A stretch of 64,000 nucleotides of DNA from contig CM046457.1 of the NCBI GenBank assembly GCA_025506515.1, forward strand, positions 39,318,231 to 39,382,230, in the 5' to 3' direction. Shown here one piece after another: positions 45,040 through 55,149 of the stretch (the stretch's first letter is position 1; each line of letters opens with the position of its first letter). Under the pieces are notes generated by a model. The model searched no databases. It saw nothing but the letters and a program-made list of their open reading frames with translations, and was not told the DNA's origin. The stretch comes from Flaveria trinervia. Its lineage: Eukaryota > Streptophyta > Magnoliopsida > Asterales > Asteraceae. The position numbers and the translations under genes were made by a program.

Positions 45040-45548
45040 AGTTGATATAAGAGCCAAAGTTTAAGAGAATTGGGTAAAATATTTTCAAAACCTAAACTTA
45101 AACTGAAAATTGGATTGAATGAAGGATGCCAATCCAAGTAGCTACGTGCCATCAGGTAAATGTTTCATGTAAAATTTGGAATTATATGCGTGTGCTCTAT
45201 GTTCTATGTGCTTTTAGATTTGAATACTGACATGCGTTAGGATAGTGATTGCTTGGGACAGGAGAGTAAGGTAAGTGGTTAATCACACTTGGCCACTGTA
45301 ATTAAGGACTTACTACTTACAATGAACTGGGCAATTATCTTGAATAACAATTTTGGTGTTTGAATCTTATAGAAATTAGTCAAGGCTGGTAGAAAATCTG
45401 GGAAGGCAACCTGAGGAGGTGCTCGTGGCAGGTGTACTACTGAGCCACGTGTCTCCGGAGCAAAACTAAGGCTCCCGAGACTATACATGAGGAGTCAGAC
45501 CTCCATAGTCACCCGGAGGGTGAGGGATCAGCCACCCTCAAATCCACT
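45040..45548 (+). other. Gypsy unit 3 primer site and leader
   Basis: TTGATATAAGAGCC at 45042-45055, then non-coding leader. Confidence 0.75.
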
Positions 45549-46740
45549 ATGAAGGAGGCTATCGCCGACGAAGTCTACAATGTCATGCAAAGTGTCTTAC
45601 CCTCGGTGGTGACTGAGGTGATCAAAGCAGTCAAGGATGGAGAGAAAACTAATAAGAAAGGGAAGGAAAATGAGAAGAATTCCAGAAGGTCCACTAGGAG
45701 GGTGGAGGAATCTGAAGAGGAGCCATCAAACCCTAAGGTGGTAGTCCATGATGACAACAGTGATAAGGAGTCTAGAGAGAGACGACTAAGGGGTGCAACT
45801 ATGGGGCATTTCAAAGGTGTAAGCCCCTGACCTTTGATGGTAATGGCAATGCTACTGCCGCTCATCGTTGGGTCAGAGAGATAGAAGCGGTACTGGAGAT
45901 TAGTGAGTGCAGGGAAGATCAAAAGGTTAAGTTTGCCACTCATCCTTTCATCCACTCAGCGTTGTGCTGGTGGGACAATATTGTCCAGGCTGAAGGAAGG
46001 CGGTCGATAGCCAAAATGAGGTGTTTGAGTTGAAGGAGTTAGTACTGGAGGGGTATTGTCCCCATCGGGAATTAGAGAAGATTGAAAAGGAGTTCTTGTA
46101 TTTGAAGGCTGAGAACATGACTCATCAAGAGTATACCACCAAGTTCAATGAACTTGCAAGACTTGTGCCAGACATGGTGACACCTACATCCAAGAAGATC
46201 AAAAGATACATACGGGGTTTGCCTATTGATATGAGGAGGCACATGATTGTAGCCATACCAGGCACGTTTAGGTCTATGGTGGACTTAGCTAGGAGGTTGT
46301 ACGATGAGAGAGACCCAATGTCTGTACAAAAGAAGGTGGAGAAATGGAATGGTCACATGAATGGAAATGGGAAGAAGTTCGGAGGTGATAACTTCAGGAG
46401 TGGAGAGAAGAGAAGAAGGTGGAGAAATGGAATGGTCACATGAATGGAAATGGGAAGAAGTTCGGAGGTGATAACTGCAGGAGTGGAGAGAAGAGGATGA
46501 GGGTTGAGGATCAGTCTGGGAGACAGGGAAATACTGGTGAAGGAGGTGCTTGTAGAAAATGTGGGAAGGGTCATTCAGGGGAGTGTAGAATTGGGACTGG
46601 AAAATGTTTTAAATGTGGGGGTGAGGGCCACTATGCTAGGGATTGCAAGGCGGGGAAGTGTTATCAGTGTGGCGAGATGGGACATGTGGGGAGGGACTTC
46701 AAGAAGGGACATTTAGGAGGATCGGGAGCGGTTAAGGCTG
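45549..46740 (+). pseudogene. Gypsy unit 3 gag (broken)
   Basis: Same gene and same shared lesions as units 1 and 2 (frameshift near 45817; 83-bp duplication at about 46332-46497). It shares with unit 2 the missing G at about 46022. Otherwise closer to unit 1 around the duplication (ATGGAAATGGG present). Confidence 0.88.
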
Positions 46741-49700
46741 GAGATAAAGGAAAGGGTGACGGTTCAAAGGCGAAGGTGAGGGCATTCAACATAACTCGCG
46801 AGGAGGCCAGGGCAGATCCAGAAGTAGTTTCAGGTATGTTTCTGGTAGACCATAAATATGCTTCTGTGCTCTTTGATTCTTGTGCTAGTAGGAGTTTTGT
46901 GTCTGCTGCCTTTTGTCGTTTATTGCATGATGAGAGTAGAAAGCTGGATGAGCCTTTCTATGTAGAAACAACCATTGGTAAGTCCACGAAGGTAACTGAA
47001 GTGGTTGAGGATTGCCTGATTGAGTTAGAAGATTGCAAGTTCCTTACTAGGTTGCATGTTATGGCCTTAGGAGGTTCTGATGTGGTGTTAGGCATGGATT
47101 GGTTAGCGAGATATGAAGCCAATATAGTATATAGTAACAAGGTAATTCGTCTAACAATGCCCAATGGTAGATCTTTTACGGTTCGTGGGGATAAGAGGTG
47201 CTATGTACCCAAGGTCGTGTCGATGATCATAGCTAAAAAGTACTTGACACGTGGGTGTAGCGCTTACTTGGCCTATGTAAAAGATGTGGATGCGCCAGAG
47301 CCACAATTATCAGACTTGCCGGTAATGCGTGAGTTTCCTGACGTCTTTCCTGAAGACCTAACCGGTGAGCCGCCTGACCACGAAATCGAGTTCCAGATTG
47401 ATTTGCTACCAGGAGCACAACTCGTTGCAAAAACACCGTATCGATTAGCTTCTTCGGAGATGGTAGAACTGAGGGACCAGTTGCAAGATTTATTGGATAA
47501 GGGCTTCATCCAACCGAGTATCTCTCCATGGAGTGCTCCGGTTTTATTGGTCAAGAAGAAAGACGGTAGCATGCGGATGTGCATTGACTATCGCGAGCTC
47601 AATAAGCTGACCGTAAAGAATCAGTATCCATTATGAAGGATTGATGACCTGTTCGATCAACTTTAGGGTGCCAACTGGTTTTCAAGGATAGACTTGCGGT
47701 CTAGTTACCGCCAACTGAAGGTGAAAGAACAAGACATCCCTAAGACAGCGTTTCGTACGCGTTATGGACACTACAAATTTCTCGTCATGTCTTTGGATTA
47801 ACCAACCCGCCATCTGCCTTTATGGACCTTATGAATCGGGTATGTCGACTGATGTTGGATAAATCAGTGATAGTGTTTATCGATGACATTTTGATTTATT
47901 CAAAAGCAAAGAGGAACATGTTGAACATATTCGAGAAGTATTGGAGATGCTTAGAAGTGAAAAGTTATATGCTAAGTTATCTAAATGCACATTTTGGCTA
48001 CGAGAAGTTCAATTTCTAGGTCATGTGGTTAATCCTGAGGGGATCAGGGTGGACCCTGCGAAGGTTGAAGCGGTGATGCAATGGGAACCTCCAAAGACGC
48101 CATCTGAGATTTGCAGTTTCTTAGGCTTGGCAAGTTACTATAGGAGGTTTATCAAGGATTTCTCCAAGATAGCTTCTCCTTTGACTAAGCTAACCCGGAA
48201 GGACGTGAAGTATGAATAGGGTACTGATCAGGAGAACGCCTTCCTAGAAATAACGATGAGGTTAACTCAAGCCCCTGTCTTGATGTTACCTGAAGGGAAC
48301 GATGATCTGGTGGTCTACTTGGATGCCTCGTATGCGGGATTGGGTTGCGTGTTGATGCAACGAGGGAAGGTGATAGCCTATGCTTCTAAACAATTAAAGG
48401 TTCACGAGGCTAACTATCCTACACATGATTCAGAGTTGTCCGTGGTGGTATTTGCATTGAAGATTTGGAGGCACTACCTGTATGGGGTGAAGTGCACCAT
48501 TTTCACTAATCATAAAAGTCTGAAGTATTTCTTCGAACAAAAGGAACTCAACATGAGGCAGAGGAGATGGTTGGAACTAATCAAGGATTATGACTGCAAA
48601 ATCCATTATCATCTAGGCAAAGCCAATGTGGTTGTTGACGCCCTTAGCCGGAAGGGACGACCTGAACCAATTCAGGTGAGGGCTGGCCAGATAGTCATGA
48701 CGCCTGATGTTATGAAACAAGTGAGGGAGTTCCAGGATGAGGCACTAAGAGAGGATAGGATCAACTCTGAAAGGATGAAAGGACAAGTTTCAAATTTGGG
48801 GGAAAACACCCTGGGTGTTAGAACCCGATCTGGGAGAATGTGGAACCCTCTCTATGGGGATCTGAAGGAGAAAATCATGGATGAGGCTCACAAAACACGA
48901 TATTCCATACACCCCGGTGCCACGAAAATGTATCAGGATATGAAGAAAGATTACTCGTGGTCGCGAATGAAGCGAGACGTGAGCAAGTGCCGGACTTGCC
49001 TGCAAGTGAAGTCAGAGCACCAAAAGCCATATGGGAAGATCCAGCCTTTGGATATCCCTGAATGGAAATAGGAACACATCACAATGGACTTCATCATGAA
49101 GCTACCTCTCATGGCAAGAGGAAGCGACACAATCTGGTGATCGTTGACCAACTAACAAAGAGCGCCCATTTCCTACCAATTCGTGAGATGTATTCCTCCG
49201 AGAGGTTGGTAGAACTATTATTAAGAAGATCGTGGCTCGTCACGGTGTGCCAGTGTCTATCATTTTGGATAGGGACACGCGGTTTACGTCCAAGTTCTGG
49301 AAGACGTTTCACGACTCAATGGGGACTAGACTATATATTATTATGGCTTACCACCCCCAGATGGATGGCCAGTCGGAAAGAATGATTCAAACGTTAGAAG
49401 ACATGCTACGAGCGTGTGTAATCGACTTTGGAGGAAGTTGGGATGAGCACTTACCGTTGGCGGAATTCTCATATAATAATAGTTACCATGCGAGCATTGG
49501 TATGCCACCCTATGAAATGTTGTATGGTAGGAAGTGCAGGACACCCGTGTGTTGGGGTGACATCGAGCAAAAGGAATTAGGAAGCCTTGAAGTGATCGAG
49601 GTCACGGCCGAGAAGTTAGATAAGATCAAAGCATTCATGAATGCCGCAAAGGATCGCCAGAAGTCTTATGCTAATAAAAGGCATAGACCAATAGAGTTTG

Positions 49701-50125
49701 AAGTTGGTGACAAGGTCATGCTCAAGGTATTGCCCTAGAAAGAGATAATGAGGTTTAGAAAAAAGGGAAAGTTAAGCCCAAAATTCATAAGGACATTCCG
49801 TATTATCGCAAGGGTAGGAGCAGTGGCCTACAAATTAGAACTACCTGATGAGTTGAGTGGAATTCACCCTACATTCCATGTATGTTATCTTAGGAAATGT
49901 CTAGCTGACAATGATGCAGTCATACCATTAGAAGATATTAAAGTTGATGAACGGCTTAATTATGTAGAGCAGCCGGTGGCCATCCTTGATTGGAAAGATA
50001 AGCACTTATGGAATAAAGTGGTTCCACTAGTACGAGTACAGTGGAGACACAGGAAAGGATTAGAATCTACATGGGAGACCGAGGAGGAGATGAGGAAATT
50101 TTATCCTCAATTGTTTGATGACTGA
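46741..50125 (+). pseudogene. Gypsy unit 3 protease, RT, RNase H, integrase, chromodomain (broken)
   Basis: Carries the shared stops at 47634, 47665, about 48217, 49069 and 49736. The RT-RNase H junction is intact here (YYRRFIKDFSKIASPLTKL) where units 1 and 2 have lost one T, and the chromodomain frame is open to its end (49748-50125: VEQPVAILDWKDKHLWNKVV ... MRKFYPQLFDD). Private losses: one C at about 47791, one G at about 49137 and one T at about 49219. This is the best-preserved C-terminus of the array. Confidence 0.92.
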
Positions 50126-50164
50126 CAGGTTTTGAGGACGAAACCTAAATAAGTGGGGGAGACT

Positions 50165-51429
50165 TCTAACACCCCGAAAAGTCAAAACGAGTCATTAAGG
50201 ATAATGGGCTTAATTAATGCATATTTATAAAGGAAGGAAAAGGGTTATGAGCTAAATCGGGTTCATGGGCAAGAGCCTAAGTGATTAAGGCCCATAATTA
50301 GCCCCTTAACCCACCCAAATCAGCTTTCATCGGCATCATTTGCAACCCTAGCCACCAAATTCATAGAGAGAGAAAGTAGAGAGAGAAAGTGAAGGAAACT
50401 CAAGATTTGGAGTTTCAAAGGTCAAGGGATTGAAGATCTGGGTGTTGGAGCACCAAAACACAAGAAAGGAGCAAAAAATCTAGGTAAGAATCAACCTCTA
50501 AACCCTTCTGTAGATCAAACCCGGATTCTAGGTTTTTGGTTTTCAAAAGTAGCAAGAATCGCATAAAGGTCACATTTTTACGTATGAAAACATGTATAAA
50601 GCTTAGATTTGGCCTCATGGATGATAAACTAAGAGATTGGACATTAAAAGTTATGATTTTGGGTTTAAAAAAAGCTGGTTCATAATATTTATGCGATCTG
50701 CGAAACTGTACATGCATCCGGCGAATTTGCATATTCAATCAACGAAACTATGAGGACTAAAAGCGAAACTTAATGAATGTTACCCCGGGCCCATTTAATG
50801 ATGGAAAGTCTTGCAAGAACTATAATTGACTTCACTTATGTGAGACTGATTTATGATGATGGATCTATATTCATGAGCGGGCTATGTGCTTTGCAGTGTG
50901 GATCAACTATCGGGGATTAGCTACCGTTTTCATGTGCACCGACAGGGATTGACATTGTTGTCGATCAACATGGAGCTCTTGGTTTGTGCAATCTCATTTA
51001 TGATGAAGTGAAAGCTATGAAAGAATGAAAGATAATGAACATGCTTATTATGATCAAAATGTTATGTATTATGTATGTGTGGTCATTATATGAAGGATAA
51101 AGCTATACTTTCTTATTTACCTAAAACTACAACTCACTTAGCAAAGCTAACTTTTATGCATAATAGTTGGCAGGTAAGTGCTGATGCTAAGGATGGCACT
51201 AAGGAGCTACTTGGCAAACTATGGATGGCATTCCTGCTTATGAAATATTCATTGTAATTTAAGAACAAGTATTATGTTTTGTTTTAGTTAAAGGGAAAAT
51301 GTATGAGTACGACATGGTTTCTAAGTTTTAAATGAATGTCTAACTATTTCCGCTTCAATGTTTTGTTATTAAACTGATTTTATGCTATGATTAACCGACT
51401 GTGAGGCTTCCTGGGAACGGGGCCTTACA
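50165..51429 (+). repeat. Gypsy LTR 4 (type B)
   Basis: 1265 bp, start TCTAACACCCC, no minisatellite, end AAACTGATTTTATGCTATG...CTTCCTGGGAACGGGGCCTTACA. The ancestral 3' LTR; followed by the TSD TGAAA. Confidence 0.94.
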
Positions 51430-51547
51430 TGAAAATGATTATAAGTTAAAGATAGAGGACTTTGAGAAAATCATGTGAGGCTTCCCAGGAACAGGGGCTT
51501 ACATGAAAATGATTATAAGTTAAAGATAGAGGACTTCAAGAAAATAA
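51400..51547 (+). repeat. 74-bp tandem duplication over the array's right border
   Basis: 51400-51473 (LTR end, TSD and 44 bp of E2) is repeated, slightly diverged, at 51474-51547. The second copy again contains an LTR terminus (GTGAGGCTTCCCAGGAACAG...CTTACA) followed by TGAAAATGATTATAAG. Confidence 0.85.
51430..51434. repeat. Target-site duplication TGAAA, right copy (Gypsy array)
   Basis: Matches 30537-30541. A second TGAAA at 51504-51508 is part of the 74-bp duplication. Confidence 0.9.
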
Positions 51548-52160
51548 TTTCAGTTATTAGATATGAGCACACCAATTATAGGACTCAGATCAAGGATCTC
51601 ATAACTAAGTTGACTGAATGCCAGGCTGAGCTAGTGATCAGCAAAGCCAGGGCAAAAAAATGTGTTTTTGTAGAAAAGACCTTCAAGAACATGATATCCT
51701 TATCCTTACATGAAAAAGTGTGTTATGAGAATAAGTAGGGATTGGGATCTTATAAGATAGCTCCTCCACACACAATCTTGTCTGTAAGATCTCCTAGGTG
51801 TGGAACTTATGAAGACGAGCTTCCTCTCATAAATCCTTTGACTGAAGTTGAAGAAGGAGATGATGAAGAATGGATCTAAGAGGAGTGAATAAGATAATTC
51901 TAAGAAGGGTCATCATCCCTCTAAGGAGAGTAAATGTTGGATCAAGAAGAAGGCTGGTGCAACCAAAACCAAATCACTTAGACAAATTTTGGTGCTACTT
52001 ACAAAGGCTTCTGAAGCCAAGTGTGAAACTTTTGAAGGAAGTAGAGTTCTTCCGAAGACGGAGTGAAAGTTTTACTTCTAAAGACAAATTCTACTTCCGA
52101 AGACAAAGTGTTCACTTCCGAAGATCAAGTCTCAAAAGAAGAAGTCAGAAGACTACTTCT
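51435..52160 (+). pseudogene. E2 gag, continuation after the Gypsy array
   Basis: Picks up where 30541 stopped: NDYKLKIEDFKKIISVIRYE, QIKDLITKLTECQAELVISK (coiled-coil-like), KTFKNMISLSLHEKVCYENK, a stop, then SPRCGTYEDELPLINPL. E1 has the same order at 9600-10000. The last part is decayed and rich in CTTCCGAAG (52049, 52094, 52115). No pol follows; the sequence changes to another gag leader. Confidence 0.82.
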
Positions 52161-52388
52161 GAAGTATGAAGAAAGAGGCTGCTATGAACAGTGGACATAA
52201 GTAGCCTCTTCCAAATTGTAAGTGGCTTCGGAAGTACTTGTTCTTCCGAAGCCATTTAACCTTCAGAAGACACTGCTATGAACAGTGGACATAAGTATGG
52301 TCTCTGACACTCCGCTGCAGACCTTTGATTGTGAGATCTAACCATCCAAATCAACCTGTTTTTCACTCCTCCTTACAACTCTCTCAAA
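52161..52388 (+). other. Junction between E2 and Copia F, with a 25-bp direct repeat
   Basis: CTGCTATGAACAGTGGACAT plus AAGTA occurs at 52179-52203 and 52273-52297 (94-bp period). Two more perfect CTTCCGAAG-type motifs lie at 52226 and 52243. The right end is a gag leader ending CTCTCTCAAAATGG. It may be an LTR or leader remnant; no complete LTR is recognisable. Confidence 0.5.
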
Positions 52389-54342
52389 ATGGCCCTTAAC
52401 AAATCTAAAGTAGAGATGGGAAGTATGACTAAAGCTCCATCATTACTCCTGAAAACTTTAGGTCTTGGAGCAGAAGAGTGGAAGGATTTATTAGATACAA
52501 AGACAACAAAATATGGAACTCCATTATCAACAGCCCGTATAAACCCAAGGTGGCAGCACATGGTGGAAACGGTGCCATGATAAAAAAGGTTGTTGAAGAT
52601 TATTCTGACGAGGACCAATAAAAGATGGACATTGACAGCAATGCAATGACCATTCTTATGACTGCAATACCCAACTCCATCATGGGGGGGTTTGAGCTTT
52701 GTAAGTCTGCCAAAGAATTCTTTGATGCACTTGCTCAGATGTATTCAAGCTCCAACGACTCCAAGAAGGACTCACTGAAGCAGTAGTTCGAGAATTCACT
52801 AATATTGCTCGAGAGACCCTCAGCCAGTAGTATTTCAGGTACATGGATCTTATTTCTTCTCTCAGTCTGTGAAGATCACTCCTGAACTTAGACATCTCAC
52901 AAGAAAGTTCATGAGTGCTCTTCCAAATGAGTAGACATTCTATTGTGTCTTTATCAAGAGGACAGAGAACTTGAACACTCTTACTATGACTGAACTCTAT
53001 GACATCCTCGATGGGTACTGTATAGAGATGGAGAGTAAGAAGGGCCACCAGACAAGCAGACCTTCGAGTCTTCCTGCTAGCAACGCTTTAATGGTTGCTG
53101 AAGGCTTAGTACCCCCACAACCTCAGCAATACCTGACATACAAACGGCAACCATCCTGTTCTTCTGGACCGTACATCACTTTCCTTGAGAATCCAAGGTC
53201 TCAAGAGGCTCAGCATAGTTCCTTTCAGGACAGCTGCGCCTTTGTCTCAGGAAGTGGACACTCTGGTGATTTTCAATATTGTTTTAATGATATAGACTAT
53301 TTCAGTCCAGATGATGTAGAGTATGTGGACATCGTTCAACAGATGGCTCTTTTAACCTACAGAGCGAAGAAGTTCATTAAGAGAACTGGAAGACAATTCC
53401 CTCAAAACCCAACTACCAGCAAGTTTGGGTTTGACAAAACCAAGGCCAAATGTTACAACTGTAACCAACTTGGTCACTTTTCAAGGGAATGCAAGGCCCC
53501 CAAATCAAATCCAGGAACCCCACAGGCATCCACACATCCCTCTACATCAATGCCGACTAGAAAGTCGACTGAAACAGCTGCAATGGCTCAAGAAGTCGAC
53601 TAGAGCTTTATGGTACAGGATGTGATTCCTGCTCAAGCTCTCATGGCCGGAATAGATGATAACTAGGTATATGAACATCATTGTACTTCTGTTTGTATAG
53701 CTAAGGTTAAATTATATCAGAACTACAATATGGAAATTAAATTTGATATTGAGTGTTTAAATGTTTTGAAATCAGATTTTAAAAAGGCTGAATCTGACTA
53801 CCAAAACAGATTGAATAATTAGAGAAAATTGTTTCCTTATTAAAACATGAACATACCAATTACAAGACTCAATAAAGGACTTAATATCCAAATTGTCTGA
53901 GGCTTAAGCCAAGCTTGTTACTACTCAGGCTCAAGCTAGGAAGTATGCTATTTCTGAGTAGAACTTCCAAGCTATTATTGCATCATCCTCCCACTCCAAA
54001 ATGTGTCATCAGAATGAAGGAGGGTTGGGGACCAATGAAATTGCTCCACCATATTCTAATGAGTCCATAAGACAACGAAGATGTGGTATTGAAGAGCAAG
54101 AGGTCCCATCTACTGATCCATCTTCACATGAGTTAAATAATGATACAACAATAGAGGCCATAACAGGGAAGGAACAAGTGAATCAACCCACCTCTCCTAG
54201 TGAAGATCAAACCCTAACCACCAAAGCCAGAAAAAGCAGATCTAAAGCTGCCAGAAGAATTGCTAAGAAAGTGACTGAGTCTAAGCTAATGATTGACCCA
54301 AAACAAAAGGTGTCTTTATCTCAACTGGATTCCAGGTGGTAG
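52389..54342 (+). pseudogene. Copia F gag (heavily decayed)
   Basis: Starts MALNKSKVEMGSMTKAPS, like the E-family start. Blocks in order: DIDSNAMTILMTAIPNSIMG, AKEFFDALAQMYSSSNDSKK, TELYDILDGYCIEMES, SGDFQYCFNDIDYFSPDDVE and MALLTYRAKKFIKRTGRQFP. The CCHC knuckle CYNCNQLGHFSREC is at about 53449-53490, then a Ser/Thr/Pro-rich tail and a Lys/Arg-rich end (KARKSRSKAARRIAKKVTES). Many stops (52619, 52785, 52860, 53602, 53666 and more). Diverged relative of the E gag; no protease or later gene follows. Confidence 0.85.
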
Positions 54343-54378
54343 GTACTTCTGATTTAGGATAGGAGTGTAATACTAGCT

Positions 54379-55149
54379 CCAGGTCCATTAAAGGGTGGTC
54401 AAATACAACACAACAACACAAATAAGAGAGTAACTAAACTTAATCAAATTGTGAACTGGACTAACCACAAGTAAAGACAATAAGAACACAAGTAATTAAG
54501 AGACAGAACACAAGAGCAAGATGCACAAGGAGATGGTTTTCAAGATTGTAGTATATTCCTTTCTCAATGTTCTATTACAAGTGTTACAAAGCCTATCAAT
54601 ATAGTTACAAGAACATGAGATACATATACTACATCTTATAGCTGGCCATACTATGAAAGCCAGCTAATTGACTAGACTCAAAACAAAATCAATCGCAACG
54701 TCAAAAAGGTAGATTGCCTTTTTGACTTTGTGACTATGACATGCCATAGCTCACATCCTTATCTATTACAAAAAGGATAAAGTACATGAAGTAGAAAGTT
54801 ACAGACTCAAGACCTCAATGTACATTTACCAAAAGCATGGACCTTTTCACTAACTCATGTAAGTTGGTGACTTTACAAAGTTGCAATGGAAAGGGGGTCC
54901 AGCTTTATGGAAAAGTACATTAGATAAAGCGTGTTACTAGTCTTCGGAAGAAATTTGTCTTCAAGTGTGGAGCTTCAGAAGACTGTGTCTTTGAAGCTTC
55001 TAAAGATTTCATCTTTGGCTTCGGAAGATATTGGTCATGGCTTCGAAAGATTTCACACTTAGAATATTTATGTTGCATGTGTGAAACTTCCGAAGCATTC
55101 TTCTTTAGAAAGACTTTGGTTGCTTCAGCCTCTATGCATATTCTCTACA
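54379..55149 (-). repeat. 3' LTR of SIRE/Maximus-like element E3
   Basis: About 770 bp. On the minus strand it starts TGTAGAGAATATGC after the purine tract TAGGGGGAGTT (55150-55160) and ends near 54379. Its U3 carries CTTCCGAAG-type motifs at 54942, 55019 and 55087. It is the most complete E-family LTR of the window and serves as reference for those of E1 and E2. The left end is uncertain by a few bases. Confidence 0.85.

Larger units (their letters stand above)
30542..51429 (+). mobile_element. Tekay/Del-like Ty3/Gypsy chromovirus, tandem array of three units sharing four LTRs
   Basis: LTR-internal-LTR-internal-LTR-internal-LTR with one TSD around the whole block. Unit spacing is 6622, 6616 and 6385 bp from LTR start to LTR start. 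Each internal region holds gag with zinc knuckles, protease, RT, RNase H, integrase and a C-terminal chromodomain: the Ty3/Gypsy order and the mark of chromoviruses, which target heterochromatin. LTRs 2 and 3 are mosaics of LTR 1 and LTR 4. All units share the same stops and an 83-bp frameshifting duplication. The array arose by unequal recombination of one dead insertion. Confidence 0.92.

Noticed and set aside
54943..55095. CTTCCGAAG-type motifs as heat-shock elements
   Set aside because: The TTC and GAA blocks are separated by one base and not two, so the canonical alternating pattern is not met; kept as an unexplained motif instead.
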